Counted from the first letter of the stretch, positions 37,118-46,959 are shown. The stretch is DNA of 64,000 nucleotides from Alishewanella aestuarii B11 (GCF_000280055.1 NZ_ALAB01000005.1:62001-126000); one strand, 5' to 3'. Numbers and translations are program-made. Notes: generated by a model not told the origin, from the letters alone.

Positions 37118-38101
37118 TTAGGTTGCTGCTAGTTTATGAAAATAGCTATTTAAGGCATCCAGCTGCACATTGGCATGCTCAATACCGTTGAATTCACTAC
37201 GAAATAACCCATCCGGATCATGCTCTGCCAGGTACCAGCCCACATGTTTGCGGGCGATACGGGCACCGGCATAGTCACCATATAACTGGTGCAAGCCCTG
37301 CACATGTTCCAGCATGATTTGCTGCACTTCGCTAACCGAAGGCGCAGCCAGTTTCTCCCCTGTTGCCAGATAGTGCACCACTTCCCGGAAAATCCATGGC
37401 CGACCCTGGGCCGCGCGACCAATCATAATGGCGTCGGCGCCGGTGTAGTCGAGCACGAATTGCGCTTTTTCCGGTGAGGTTATATCACCATTGGCGATGA
37501 CCGGTATCTTCACCTGCTGCTTAATGGCAGCAATGGTGTCGTACTCGGCTTCTCCTTTATACATACAGGCTTTGGTGCGGCCATGCACCGCCAGCGCCTG
37601 AATGCCGTTATCCTCGGCAATGCGGGCGATTTGCACGCCATTGCGATGTTCCGGGTCCCAGCCAGTGCGGATCTTCAGTGTTACCGGTACCTTAACGGCT
37701 TGTACCACTGCCCGCACAATTTGCTCTACCAGCTCCGGGTATTGCAACAGGGCTGAGCCAGCCAGCTTTTTATTCACCTTTTTCGCCGGGCAACCCATAT
37801 TAATGTCGATAATATCGGCGCCGATGTCGACGTTATACTGCGCGGCGGCAGCCATTTGTTCCGGATCGCTGCCAGCAATTTGCACCGAGCGAATACCAGA
37901 CTCCTGGCGATGGCCCATCCGATTTTGTGACTTTTCGCTTTGCCAGACCTGCGGATTGCTCGATAGCATCTCTGACACAGCTAAAGCCGCACCAAACCGG
38001 CGGCAGAGTTCACGAAAAGTGTGATCGGTTACCCCAGCCATCGGAGCGCAGATCACCTGATTCGCTAACTGATATGGACCTATGCGCACCACTGATTCCA
38101 A
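37118..38101 (-). CDS. dusB: tRNA-dihydrouridine synthase B
   Basis: This 327-residue FMN enzyme reduces uridine in the tRNA D-loop. Motifs include [20 protein letters not shown] near the start, [21 protein letters not shown] with the catalytic Cys, [21 protein letters not shown] and [12 protein letters not shown]. First gene of dusB-fis; the 5' region (38102-38342) is AT-rich and would hold the fis operon promoter, which I could not pin down. Confidence 0.96.
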   Translation of the reverse strand: MESVVRIGPYQLANQVICAPMAGVTDHTFRELCRRFGAALAVSEMLSSNPQVWQSEKSQNRMGHRQESGIRSVQIAGSDPEQMAAAAQYNVDIGADIIDINMGCPAKKVNKKLAGSALLQYPELVEQIVRAVVQAVKVPVTLKIRTGWDPEHRNGVQIARIAEDNGIQALAVHGRTKACMYKGEAEYDTIAAIKQQVKIPVIANGDITSPEKAQFVLDYTGADAIMIGRAAQGRPWIFREVVHYLATGEKLAAPSVSEVQQIMLEHVQGLHQLYGDYAGARIARKHVGWYLAEHDPDGLFRSEFNGIEHANVQLDALNSYFHKLAAT

Positions 38102-38283
38102 GGCTCTGTCCTCAAGGGGCGCTAAGTTTACGGATTTTTACCACTAAAGCAAAGGCTGTTTTTTAAACAATTTTTGCTTTTTTTTGCCGTTTCAGGGATT
38201 GACATTCCCTAAAAGGCTGAAAATAAGTGTTTTCCGAAAAACCGACCCGCGAATTTACTGCATGTCATTAAAAGATAATTTAA

Positions 38284-38305
38284 CTGTTGCTGTTTTTTGC
38301 AACAG
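38284..38305. terminator. Hairpin in the dusB-prmA gap
   Basis: CTGTTGC and GCAACAG form a 7 bp stem with a T-rich 8 nt loop. Downstream of prmA on the minus strand, it may end prmA transcription, but there is no T-run after the stem. Another small palindrome overlaps the prmA stop codon (38335-38349). Confidence 0.35.
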
Positions 38306-38342
38306 TAGCCAGCAAAACATAATCGGCTGAATTGCGCCTGAA

Positions 38343-39224
38343 TCAGGCGATTTTCCGCGCGCTTAAGCGCACCCATTCTTCCTGTACTGCGATAGGGTCA
38401 AACTCAAATTCGCTGGCATAGGCCGCCATGACGCTTTGTGCCTGACTCTCCAGAATACCGGATAACGCCAGTAAACCGCCCGGCTTAACATAGGCGCTGA
38501 TAACGGCCGAGAGTTCCGCCAACGGGCCGGCCAGGATATTGGCCACCACCACATCGGCCTGTAAGCTCGGTTGATCTTTGGGTAAATACAGCTCAATTTG
38601 CCCGGCTACGCCATTGCGCTCGGCGTTGGCTTTAGAGGCCATAATCGCCTGCGGGTCAATATCGATACCGACCACCCGGCTGGCGCCAAGTTTCAGCGCG
38701 GCAATGCCGAGAATGCCCGAGCCGCAGCCAAAATCGACCACGGTTTGTGCCGGTTTGATATGCTTATCCAGCCATTGCATACAAAGTGCGGTGGTAGGGT
38801 GGGTACCGGTACCGAAGGCCAGGCCCGGATCCAGCAGCACATTAACGGCAGTCGGGTCCGGAATATCGCGCCAACTGGGGCAAACCCATAAGCGCTTGCC
38901 AAATTTAATCGGGTGGAAGTTATCCATCCACTCGCGTTCCCAGTCTTTATCTTCCAGCTGTTCCAGCTTATAGCTGAGACCTTCTTTAAACAGCGCCGTG
39001 CTTTCCAACTGCTTCAGCACTTTTTGCATCGGGTGTTCGGCATCAAATAAGCCCATTACCACGGTATTTTCCCAGTACAGGATTTCCCCCGGCAGCGGCT
39101 CATAAATTGGTGTATCTTTGGCATCAAGAAAGGTTACAGCCTGGGCGCCCCAGCTCATCAGCATATCGCTGACCTGCTCGGCTTTTTTCTCAGTGGTGGT
39201 GACCCGCAGTTGGATCCAGGGCAT
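38343..39224 (-). CDS. prmA: Ribosomal protein L11 methyltransferase
   Basis: This 293-residue enzyme trimethylates several amino groups of L11. The N-terminal L11-recognition domain (about 1-95) leads to the SAM-binding domain with [41 protein letters not shown] and the NILAGPL active-site loop. In many relatives the upstream gene is panF, next to accC; here an island lies upstream. A possible own promoter is TACAAT at 39263-39258. Confidence 0.96.
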   Translation of the reverse strand: MPWIQLRVTTTEKKAEQVSDMLMSWGAQAVTFLDAKDTPIYEPLPGEILYWENTVVMGLFDAEHPMQKVLKQLESTALFKEGLSYKLEQLEDKDWEREWMDNFHPIKFGKRLWVCPSWRDIPDPTAVNVLLDPGLAFGTGTHPTTALCMQWLDKHIKPAQTVVDFGCGSGILGIAALKLGASRVVGIDIDPQAIMASKANAERNGVAGQIELYLPKDQPSLQADVVVANILAGPLAELSAVISAYVKPGGLLALSGILESQAQSVMAAYASEFEFDPIAVQEEWVRLSARKIA

Positions 39225-39303
39225 GATAAAACCTCAGCTCGCCAATAAAGGGGCGATATTGTATACCCAAACGCCGCATTTTGCTCGTACTTTGGGGTCA
39301 CGT

Positions 39304-40343
39304 CAGGGCAAGATCACGAACATTTAACGCGCACTTTAACATAACTGATTGACCGCGATTTTCCGTTGTGATCAGATACTGGCTTTTGCGCGGAGCCAGT
39401 TTATGAACATCGATATTTTTGCAGAGCACTTTTCAGAATTAGAAGACCCAAGGCAAGCATCTAAGGTCGTTTACCCCTTGTTTGACGTGGTGTTTTTAAC
39501 GCTGTGTGCCGTTATTGCAGGCTGTGAGGGCTGGGAAGATATTGAAGATTTCGGTGAAAACCGCTGCTCTTCTATTCATATGGTTAGCGCTTTTGCCAGT
39601 GCCAATGGCGTGGTAATGGGCCAGGTTAAAACGGACGAGAAGAGCAACGAAATTACGGCGATACCTCAGCTACTTAACTTGCTGGAGCTTAAAGGATGCT
39701 TGGTCAGTTTGGATGCCATGGGATGCCAGAAAGAGATAGCGCAGCAGATAGTAGATAAAGAAGCTGACTACCTGTTGACGGTTAAAGGCAACCAAGGGCA
39801 GTTGCATGATGCAGTAAAACAAGTCTTTGCGGGTAAAGCGCACAAAGACACTGCAGCGCAGTCACTGGAAAAGAACCGTGGGCGCTTGGAGTACCGAGAA
39901 TTCCAGGTATGTGATGCCAGTGAATTACCGGAAAAACTCAAAGCTGCGTGGCCTGCGCTGACAACCTTGGGCATGGCAACCACCTATCGGGTGGAAAAGG
40001 ACAAGCGAGCAGTATTAGAACAACGTTATTTTATCAGCTCAGCCGCGCTTAGTGCCGAGCGGCTATCCAGCGCAGTTCGCGAGCATTGGAGTATCGAAAA
40101 CCAGTTACACTGGGTGCTGGATGTGAGTTTAGGTGAGGATGCGTGCCAGATATATCGTGGTAATGCAGCGACTAATCTTGCCACGATGCGACACTTTGGT
40201 TTGAATATGTTACGCGCTGAGAAGCGAAAAATGAGTATCAGAAGAAAGCAGCGTCAGGCATTGATGAATGAGGCTTATTTGGATGCAGTGCTGGAAGCCT
40301 GCATGGGTATGGTTATTAAATAACCACTCGTAATCTTGCCCTG
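39304..40343 (+). mobile_element. ISAs1-family insertion sequence, internally deleted
   Basis: The ends are CAGGGCAAGAT (39304-39314) and its exact reverse complement (40333-40343). A perfect 10 bp target duplication, GGGGTCACGT, flanks it (39294-39303 and 40344-40353), so it arrived by transposition and has not since recombined at its edges. At 1040 bp it is shorter than the usual 1.2-1.3 kb of the family because of a deletion inside the transposase gene. It interrupts the prmA upstream region. Confidence 0.9.
39403..40323 (+). pseudogene. ISAs1-family transposase with in-frame internal deletion
   Basis: The frame is open for 306 codons from ATG at 39403; family members have about 370-380. 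The N-terminal DUF4372-like part (FSELEDPRQASKVVYPL, CAVIAGCEGWEDIEDFGENR) jumps directly to CSSIHMVSAFASANGVVMGQVK in shortened form. The roughly 70-75 residues normally in between, including the IDGKTLR segment with the first catalytic Asp, are missing. The second Asp (VSLDAMGCQ) and Glu (HWSIENQLHWVLDV) remain. It should be catalytically dead but is translatable. The left part could still bind the ends. Confidence 0.88.
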
Positions 40344-40643
40344 GGGGTCACGTACTTTGGGGTGACAAATCCGAGGAAATCGGCGTGCATCGTTTTAACA
40401 TTCATGGTGAGCATCCGCGGTTTGGGACTTTTGACGAATGATCAGATCGGGAACTACCATGAATGTTCCCTAATCGCCTAACTTTTTATTTTAACTACAG
40501 AATTTTTGGGGATCCCTCAGATAATCTGCTTATTCTTGGTTATTTGACGTGGAGTTTTTAATTAAATTAATTCAGAATAAAAACTTAAAGAGTTTGTGGA
40601 CACTAAAATCTTAACGATGGAGCGGTATTTTTACCGATATTGT
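40344..40643. other. Island DNA with a long inverted repeat
   Basis: After the target duplication comes CGTACTTTGGGGTGA, a near copy of the 15-mer on the left side of the IS. AACATTCATGGT (40397-40408) and ACCATGAATGTT (40456-40467) form a perfect 12 bp inverted repeat with 47 bp between, itself extended by GGGAAC/GTTCCC (40449-40470). From about 40480 the DNA is very AT-rich and leads into the lipoprotein gene. No convincing gene is present. Confidence 0.6.
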
Positions 40644-41966
40644 ATGAAAAAAACATTATTACTAGGACTTGGAATTACGCTTTCGGCGTTAACATTATTA
40701 GGCTGCGGCCAGAAGGTTGATGGTATAAAAAGCGAATTTGCTGAAAGAATCGACAGTACAGAGAAACACAGCTTTACGGGCTACACGGTAATTGTTACTG
40801 AAAGTAGCATTAAAAAAGCGAATGAGTTTGAAGAAAAAAACAGCTTAGGGTTTGACACAGGTGTGGATGAAAATGGTCATCTAAAAACCCTTAATAAAGT
40901 GTCATTTAAAAATGATGAATTTCGAAAAATTGAAGAAATTAGAAAAGTCTATGAAAGTGAATTAGCAGCCCTTAGAACGAGAGTGCAATCTAACATTGAT
41001 GTAGAGGCAAAAAGAATTAACGGTAACATTACCAAGCTTCAAGGTGAGCGTGAAACGCTGCAAGAAAGAATGATAAGCTACAATGCCGCTACTGCAAACG
41101 AGCTAGCCTTGCACGAACAAGCGAGAAGCAAGCATCAAGGCATTGAACGCAAAATGAGCGAGCGAAAAGAAAAGTTCTATGAGGAATTCAAGAAAATTGT
41201 TTTGGAAAGCAATCTGCCTATCGATGTTAATTCAAGACCAGAACCAAGAAACTTTTATCGGTCTTATGCGTTAAAGAATAACGCGCCGTGTGATAATCGA
41301 ATTGAGGTAATGAGCAATCGAGGTACTCCAGTAGCCTATTGCGTTGAAGCTCGGATAGATCAATCGCAAATTGCTTTAGCGCCAGCATTGATAAGCTACG
41401 GTATGGATTATGAGAAGTTGCAAAGCGAGAGACGTCAAGCTAATCAGGAAGTCAGTACGACACAAAAAGCATTATCAGATGCACGGATCATCGCTTCTAA
41501 CAGATTAAGCATTAATCCAACCAGAATTGAACGCGAAATTGCAAATCTTGACCGTCAGATCAATACAGAGCGTGCAAGCCTGGAATCAGCGACTAACTTT
41601 ACCAGCCAATTTAATCGCGCAAACTACAATGATCGCAAATTAAATGAAACAGCTAATAACTACAGGAGAGCCATACTTGATTACGCTAGATCAGTAAAAG
41701 TTGAAGCGTTCTTAAAGTCGGGTTACAACATTGATAAATTCAGCGATGAAAACGACAAGCCTAAGCTGTCAGAAAAAGATAAGGGTATGGTGATATATGT
41801 ATTCACCAATAAAAATAACAAGCAATATGTATTCCTAACCCCTGTTAATAGCCGGAGTAACAAAACATACGGTGAGATTTTTGAAAACGATGTAGTACCA
41901 AGAAGCTTTGACTTCAACATATCTAAAAATAAGGATGTGTTAAATGTGGTTAAGGGAATCATCTAA
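40644..41966 (+). CDS. Orphan coiled-coil lipoprotein
   Basis: This is a 440-residue protein with a signal peptide and lipobox (LTLLGCG), so it is probably membrane-anchored and extracytoplasmic. ATG at 40644 is chosen because the signal peptide starts there; a GTG frame opens at 40596. The body is rich in Lys, Glu, Asn and Arg with two predicted coiled-coil stretches, about 105-190 (LAALRTRVQSNIDVEAKR) and about 255-340 (RRQANQEVSTTQKALS). The C-terminal part holds a compact segment (VIYVFTNKNNKQYVFL). Codon use (AGA, ATA, AAT) and AT content differ from neighbours, indicating horizontal origin. I do not recognise a family. Confidence 0.75.
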   Translation: MKKTLLLGLGITLSALTLLGCGQKVDGIKSEFAERIDSTEKHSFTGYTVIVTESSIKKANEFEEKNSLGFDTGVDENGHLKTLNKVSFKNDEFRKIEEIRKVYESELAALRTRVQSNIDVEAKRINGNITKLQGERETLQERMISYNAATANELALHEQARSKHQGIERKMSERKEKFYEEFKKIVLESNLPIDVNSRPEPRNFYRSYALKNNAPCDNRIEVMSNRGTPVAYCVEARIDQSQIALAPALISYGMDYEKLQSERRQANQEVSTTQKALSDARIIASNRLSINPTRIEREIANLDRQINTERASLESATNFTSQFNRANYNDRKLNETANNYRRAILDYARSVKVEAFLKSGYNIDKFSDENDKPKLSEKDKGMVIYVFTNKNNKQYVFLTPVNSRSNKTYGEIFENDVVPRSFDFNISKNKDVLNVVKGII

Positions 41967-42026
41967 CTAATCAAAGATAAATACGGTAAAAAGAAAGTAT
42001 AAATAATGCTGTCTCAGACTGCTGAC

Positions 42027-42054
42027 AAAGTCCTGGACGCAGATCCAGGACTTT
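42027..42054 (+). terminator. Strong hairpin after the orphan lipoprotein gene
   Basis: AAAGTCCTGGA and TCCAGGACTTT form a perfect 11 bp stem with a 6 nt loop. It is followed by GAGCT rather than a T-run, so it may be a terminator of imperfect form or a piece of a mobile-element end. Confidence 0.5.
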
Positions 42055-42108
42055 GAGCTAATAGATTTAATGCCTGAGTTTTCAAAAAAGTGTGATAATA
42101 AAATAAAA

Positions 42109-42140
42109 AAAGCCCCCGGCAGGTAACAGGCGGGGGCTTT
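42109..42140. terminator. Bidirectional terminator after accC
   Basis: AAAGCCCCCG and CGGGGGCTTT pair around a 12 nt loop, flanked by A-run and T-run on the respective sides. It lies 15 bp beyond the accC stop on the minus strand and marks the right boundary of the island. Confidence 0.9.
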
Positions 42141-42154
42141 TTACGTTATGGTTG

Positions 42155-43498
42155 TTACTTAATACCCAGTTTCTTTTCCAGATAGTGGATATTGGTGCCG
42201 CCCTGGCAGAAACCGGCATCGCGCATAATATCTTTATGCAGTGGGATATTGGTTTTAATGCCTTCGACCAGTAACTCGTCCAGTGCGTTACGCATCCGGG
42301 CGATGGCGATATCACGGCTCTCACCGTAGGTAATCAGCTTGCCAACCATGGAGTCGTAGTTTGGCGGTACGCTGTAATCGGCATAGATATGCGAATCCCA
42401 ACGGATGCCGTTACCACCTGGTGGATGGAAGCGGGTGATTTTACCTGGTGACGGAATAAAGCTAACCGGATCTTCGGCGTTAATCCGGCATTCCACCGCA
42501 TGGCCACGGATCACGATATCTTCCTGCTTAATGGTCAGTGGCATGCCAGAGGCAATGCGCAGCTGCTCTTTAATCAGGTCGACGCCGGTAATCATCTCAG
42601 TAACCGGGTGTTCTACCTGAATGCGGGTATTCATCTCGATAAAGAAGAATTCGCCGTTTTCAAACAGGAACTCGAAAGTACCGGCGCCGCGGTAGTTCAT
42701 CACCTTACAGGCATCGACACAACGGCCACCGATAAAGGCACGCAGTTCTGGAGTAATGCCCGGTGCTGGTGCTTCTTCCACCACTTTTTGATGGCGACGC
42801 TGCATTGAACAGTCACGTTCACCTAAGTGAATCGCATTGCCCTGACCATCCGCCAGCACCTGAATTTCGATATGACGTGGGTTTTCCAGGAATTTCTCCA
42901 TATACACCATGTCATTACCAAAGGCGGCCTTGGCTTCGGCCTTGGTCATTTCAATTGAGCTAACCAGTTCTTCTTCGCTACGCACCACGCGCATACCGCG
43001 GCCACCACCGCCACCGGCAGCTTTAACGATAATAGGGTAACCGATGCGTTTCGCGATCGCTTTATTAGTAGCCGCATCATCGCCGACTGCGCCGTCTGAG
43101 CCCGGTACACAAGGTACGCCGGCTTTTTTCATTGCTTCAATGGCGGAAACCTTATCACCCATCAGCCGGATCGAATCCGGGTGCGGGCCGATAAAGACCA
43201 GGCCGCTTTCTTCAACCTGCTGCGCAAAGTCAGCGCGCTCGGCTAAAAAACCGTAACCCGGGTGGATGGCCTGGGCATTGGTCACTTCGGCCGCCGCGAT
43301 CAGCGCGGGGATATTCAAATAGCTTTGTGGTGACGGTGCCGGGCCAATACAGATGGTTTCATCGGCCAGCAGCACGTGCTTTAAATTACGGTCAACCGTG
43401 GAGTGCACGGCTACCGTCTTGATCCCGAGCTCTTTGCAGGCACGCAAAATGCGCAGCGCAATTTCGCCTCGGTTTGCGATCAGGACTTTTTCCAGCAT
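42155..43498 (-). CDS. accC: Acetyl-CoA carboxylase, biotin carboxylase subunit
   Basis: This 447-residue ATP-grasp enzyme carboxylates the biotin of AccB in the first step of fatty-acid synthesis. Motifs include [29 protein letters not shown], the glycine-rich ATP loop [12 protein letters not shown], and [15 protein letters not shown]. It follows accB by 15 bp. In many relatives yhdT/panF and prmA come next; here the operon ends at a terminator facing the island. Confidence 0.97.
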   Translation of the reverse strand: MLEKVLIANRGEIALRILRACKELGIKTVAVHSTVDRNLKHVLLADETICIGPAPSPQSYLNIPALIAAAEVTNAQAIHPGYGFLAERADFAQQVEESGLVFIGPHPDSIRLMGDKVSAIEAMKKAGVPCVPGSDGAVGDDAATNKAIAKRIGYPIIVKAAGGGGGRGMRVVRSEEELVSSIEMTKAEAKAAFGNDMVYMEKFLENPRHIEIQVLADGQGNAIHLGERDCSMQRRHQKVVEEAPAPGITPELRAFIGGRCVDACKVMNYRGAGTFEFLFENGEFFFIEMNTRIQVEHPVTEMITGVDLIKEQLRIASGMPLTIKQEDIVIRGHAVECRINAEDPVSFIPSPGKITRFHPPGGNGIRWDSHIYADYSVPPNYDSMVGKLITYGESRDIAIARMRNALDELLVEGIKTNIPLHKDIMRDAGFCQGGTNIHYLEKKLGIK

Positions 43499-43513
43499 TA
43501 GTGCGTCCTTATC

Positions 43514-43975
43514 TTATTCGATAATAAATAGCGGTTGATCGAATTCTACCGGCTCGCCGTTTTCAACCAGAATTTCTTTTACCACCCCGGCCTTGTCAGA
43601 CTGGATTTGGTTCATCATTTTCATCGCTTCGACGATACAGAGCGTATCACCGACTTTTACGCTTTGACCGACTTCAACAAAGTTTTTCGAGGTTGGCGAA
43701 GCGGCGCGGTAGAAAGAACCGACCATTGGTGATTTAACCACGTGACCAGACACCGCAGGTTGGGCAGCGGCTGGAGCGGCGGCCACAGGTGCGGCGGCAG
43801 GAGCGGCAACAGGTGCCGGAGCCGGGGCAGCATAATGCATCGGCGCTGGGGCATAGTGCTGCGCCGGGCCATTACGGCTGATACGTACCGACTCTTCACC
43901 CTCGGTAATTTCCAGCTCAGAAATGCCTGATTCTTCCAGCAGTTCGATCAATTTTTTAATTTTTCTAATGTCCAT
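43514..43975 (-). CDS. accB: Biotin carboxyl carrier protein of acetyl-CoA carboxylase
   Basis: This is a 153-residue protein. The N-terminal segment ([18 protein letters not shown]) is followed by an Ala/Pro-rich flexible linker (about 45-75) and the biotinyl domain with the biotinylated Lys in EAMKMMNQI near residue 119. It shuttles CO2 between AccC and the carboxyltransferase. It lies 18 bp after aroQ. Confidence 0.97.
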   Translation of the reverse strand: MDIRKIKKLIELLEESGISELEITEGEESVRISRNGPAQHYAPAPMHYAAPAPAPVAAPAAAPVAAAPAAAQPAVSGHVVKSPMVGSFYRAASPTSKNFVEVGQSVKVGDTLCIVEAMKMMNQIQSDKAGVVKEILVENGEPVEFDQPLFIIE

Positions 43976-43993
43976 CTTTTTCGCCTGATTGAG

Positions 43994-44452
43994 TTAATTT
44001 TGGTTGTGTGGTCGTAACAGTGATACCGCCGCATCCAGAGCATAGTGGTAGCCTCTGGCGCCCAGGCCACAAATGACCCCTTTGGCGATATCAGATAAAT
44101 AAGAGTGTTGGCGGAAAGCTTCCCGGGCATGCACATTGGATAAATGTACTTCGATAAAGGGAATCGCCACTGCTAACAGCGCATCACGCAGCGCAATGCT
44201 GGTATGGGTAAAGGCTCCGGGATTGATAATAATAAAATCCTGCTGCTGATAACTTTGTTGAATGGCGTCAATCAATTGATGCTCGGCATTCGATTGCAGC
44301 GCCGTCAGCGTCACGTTAAGCTCTGCTGCCTGTTGTTGCAAGCCGGCGACAATTTGCGCCAGCGTCGCGGCACCATAGGTCGCAGGCTCCCGAATACCCA
44401 GCATATTCAGATTAGGGCCATTCAATAACAGAATGCGTAAATTCGCGGTCAT
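43994..44452 (-). CDS. aroQ: 3-dehydroquinate dehydratase, type II
   Basis: This 152-residue enzyme catalyses the third step of the shikimate pathway. Motifs are [16 protein letters not shown] at the start, the catalytic Tyr in [33 protein letters not shown] and [17 protein letters not shown]. The aroQ-accB-accC order is common in gammaproteobacteria. The 265 bp upstream gap (44453-44717) carries its promoter, which I could not assign, and the dsbD terminator. Confidence 0.96.
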   Translation of the reverse strand: MTANLRILLLNGPNLNMLGIREPATYGAATLAQIVAGLQQQAAELNVTLTALQSNAEHQLIDAIQQSYQQQDFIIINPGAFTHTSIALRDALLAVAIPFIEVHLSNVHAREAFRQHSYLSDIAKGVICGLGARGYHYALDAAVSLLRPHNQN

Positions 44453-44683
44453 TAATTAAGTTATCCTGTCTTTTCCCGGAAGATGTCAGCAAGTGTTGCC
44501 GTAGCTGTTAGATGCACACTTTACGGCCAATTTGGGCACCTTGTCGATGCCTGTCTGACAGATCCGCGCCTTATTATAGTGAAATCGCCGCAAATGGCAG
44601 CAAAATACTGGTCTTATCAGCCAGTAGCCATCTGGATGGTTAGGATCTCGGCGACCTAAAGGGGAAGACAAGAGGAAAGGACT

Positions 44684-44710
44684 CGGCTGCAGCCTGGCTT
44701 GCTGCAGCCG
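44684..44710 (-). terminator. Terminator after dsbD
   Basis: CGGCTGCAG and CTGCAGCCG form a perfect 9 bp stem around 9 nt, starting 8 bp after the dsbD stop on the minus strand. The following sequence is only moderately T-rich. Confidence 0.6.
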
Positions 44711-44717
44711 GTCATTA

Positions 44718-46535
44718 TTATTGCATCATGGCCTGTAAATGATTGGCAAAGGCGCTGGCATTCATAAAGCCGGTGACACGGCTTTGTGTTAGCTCGCTGC
44801 CATCGGGGGCGAAAAATAGCAGGGTGGGTAAACCCAACACCTGATAGCTATCCAGCAGCGCCTGATCTTTGCGGGTCATCCGGGTGACATCAATTTTAAT
44901 CAGCCGCATCTGTGAGGTGAGGGCGGTAACCTCCGGCCTTGGAAAGGTCAATTGCTCAAACTCTTTACAGGCTACGCACCACTCGGCATACAGGTCGACC
45001 AATGCATACTGACCGGCCGCTTTCGCCTTCTGCAGTTGCTGCGCCAGCTCATCGGCATCTTTTACCACAATAAAGCCGAGCGCATTAATATGCTCGCCTT
45101 CTGCGCTTACCGTCGCTTGCGGCAGTGCCGGGCTGCCCGGGCGGTAATACTGTAAATTCAGCCAGAAGATACCCAGTAACAATAGCTGCGCCAGCACTGC
45201 GACACCGGCTTTAGCGTTGACGCTGCTTAGGCTGAACAGCAAGCGGTATAAATAAAATACCAGCGCCAGCGTTAAGACGCTGCCAAGGGCTAATACGATC
45301 CAGAAAGGTAAAAAGCGCTCTAACAGGATCAGTGGCACGGCCAGTAACAGGAAGCCAAAGATATTTTTTACCGCGTTCATCCAGTTGCCGGCTTTTGGCA
45401 GCAGGCGACTGCCTGAGGTACCGAGTAATAACAAGGGTAAACCCATCCCCAGGCTCAGCACATAAAGCGTCAGGGCGCCAAGGGCCAGATCGCCACTTTG
45501 CGCCACATATAACAGTGCCGCAGACAGCGGTGCCGTAGTGCAGGGTGAGGCAATCAAGCCGGATAATGCGCCCATGGTAAAGGCGCCTTTAAGCGAGCCG
45601 CCTTGTTGTTTATTACTGACGCCAGCCACCTTTTCCTGCCAGCGCGCTGGCAATTGCAGATTAAAGACGCCGAACATCGCCAAGGCCAGCAGCACGAAGA
45701 TCACGGCAGCGACGATTAACACGGCTGGATGCTGCATTGCCGCCTGGAATTTCACGCCTAAGCTGGCGACCACCAGTCCGAGCAGAGAGTAGGTCAGTGC
45801 CATACCCTGCACATAGGACATCGACAAGCCAAAGGCGCGTTGGGTCGACAGCCGCTGGCCCTGGCCGACAATAATGCTACTTAGAATCGGATACATCGGA
45901 AACACGCAGGGGGTAAAGGACAGCCCTAAGCCGAGCAGGAAAAATATGCCCAGACTCACCAGCACTGAGCCTTCGCTTAAGCGCTCCAATAAGCCAAACT
46001 GGCTGGATACCGGTGCTGTTGTCGCTAAGCTGGTGCTGGTTTCAGACTGGCCAGGCTGGGTCAGTGGAATTTCAATGGTCGTTGGTGGATAACACAGACC
46101 GGCTTCGGCGCAGCCCATAAACTGCACCCGAAAGAGTGCATCTTCGTCGATATCAGACAGCGGGATCTTCAACTGCAGCTGATGATAATAGACTTCGGTT
46201 TTGCCAAAGAATTCATCTTCAATACTGATACTGGCCGGATAGCTTGGATGCGAAAAGCTGACTGCCACGCCGCCAAACTTAAACTTATCGCGATACATAT
46301 AATAGCCATCGGCGATGGTCCAGCTTAGCAACAGCTCGTTATCCTGCTGGCGGTAGTCCAGCACAAAGGCCTGTTCCACCGGTAAAAATTGTGGCTGGCC
46401 CTGCAACAGGCTTTGCAGCACAGCATTATTATTCGTCGGGCTGGTTTGCGGGCTTTGCTGCTGCGCAGCCGCCGTGCTGGTTAGCAACAGGAACAGCAGG
46501 GGCAGCAGCAGTAGATAACAACAGCGTTTAATCAC
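44718..46535 (-). CDS. dsbD: Thiol:disulfide interchange protein DsbD
   Basis: This is a membrane reductant transporter of about 605 residues. It has a signal peptide, then an N-terminal periplasmic domain with its Cys pair (CAEAGLCYPP), eight membrane segments with Cys in TPCVFPMYP and SPCTTAPL, and a C-terminal thioredoxin-like domain with EWCVACKEFE. It carries electrons from cytoplasmic thioredoxin to periplasmic DsbC/CcmG. GTG at 46535 is preferred: GAGG lies 6 nt upstream and it overlaps the cutA stop by 8 nt. ATG at 46547 or 46562 is possible. Confidence 0.93.
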   Translation of the reverse strand: MIKRCCYLLLLPLLFLLLTSTAAAQQQSPQTSPTNNNAVLQSLLQGQPQFLPVEQAFVLDYRQQDNELLLSWTIADGYYMYRDKFKFGGVAVSFSHPSYPASISIEDEFFGKTEVYYHQLQLKIPLSDIDEDALFRVQFMGCAEAGLCYPPTTIEIPLTQPGQSETSTSLATTAPVSSQFGLLERLSEGSVLVSLGIFFLLGLGLSFTPCVFPMYPILSSIIVGQGQRLSTQRAFGLSMSYVQGMALTYSLLGLVVASLGVKFQAAMQHPAVLIVAAVIFVLLALAMFGVFNLQLPARWQEKVAGVSNKQQGGSLKGAFTMGALSGLIASPCTTAPLSAALLYVAQSGDLALGALTLYVLSLGMGLPLLLLGTSGSRLLPKAGNWMNAVKNIFGFLLLAVPLILLERFLPFWIVLALGSVLTLALVFYLYRLLFSLSSVNAKAGVAVLAQLLLLGIFWLNLQYYRPGSPALPQATVSAEGEHINALGFIVVKDADELAQQLQKAKAAGQYALVDLYAEWCVACKEFEQLTFPRPEVTALTSQMRLIKIDVTRMTRKDQALLDSYQVLGLPTLLFFAPDGSELTQSRVTGFMNASAFANHLQAMMQ

Positions 46536-46848
46536 AGGTAACCTCATTAATCCAGGCGGCATAAGCCTGATTCAGCTGACAAAGCTCAACGGCGATAATT
46601 TCCGGCACAGCATACGGGTGAATGGCGCTTATGGCTTGCTCAATTGCGGTAAAGTTCCGCTTTGGCGCTTTAAGTTGCAATTGAATTTCCACCGCCTGCT
46701 CCAGTTTGCCTTGCCAGATATAACTGGATTGTACCGCGGGTAGCCGGTTAACACAGGCCACCAGCCGTTGCTGTAACAGCTGGGTGCTAATGGCGGTTGC
46801 CGTTGCCTCATCCGGGCAGTTACACAGGATCAGCAGATAATCGCGCAT
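46528..46848 (-). CDS. cutA: Divalent-cation tolerance protein CutA
   Basis: This 106-residue protein forms a ferredoxin-like trimer. CutA marks seen are the N-terminal NCPDEATATAI, LVACVNRLPAVQSSYIWQGK in part, and HPYAVPEIIAVE near the C-terminus. Its precise role is debated; in E. coli the copper-tolerance phenotype of this locus is attributed to DsbD, the next gene. It is translationally coupled to dsbD. Confidence 0.95.
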   Translation of the reverse strand: MRDYLLILCNCPDEATATAISTQLLQQRLVACVNRLPAVQSSYIWQGKLEQAVEIQLQLKAPKRNFTAIEQAISAIHPYAVPEIIAVELCQLNQAYAAWINEVTCD

Positions 46849-46930
46849 ATCAGACCTTGGTTTTTTGTTAGGTTAGCACCATTGTACGGTAAACCGTGGC
46901 TGTGTTTTGCGGAATTTTTTTCTGCCGGCC

Positions 46931-46959
46931 CTTGGAATTTTTTTCGGTTCGCCCCATAT
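46931..46959 (+). promoter_or_regulatory. Sigma-32-type heat-shock promoter of groESL
   Basis: CTTGGAA (46931-46937) and CCCCATAT (46952-46959), with 15 bp between CTTGGA and CCCCAT, match the RpoH consensus CTTGAA / CCCCATnT. The groES start is 59 bp downstream. This is strong evidence for heat induction. Confidence 0.85.

Noticed and set aside
40370-40440. Short frame ending HGEHPRFGTFDE after the IS
   Set aside because: It looks protein-like, but it has no start and overlaps the 12 bp inverted repeat, which explains the sequence at least as well.
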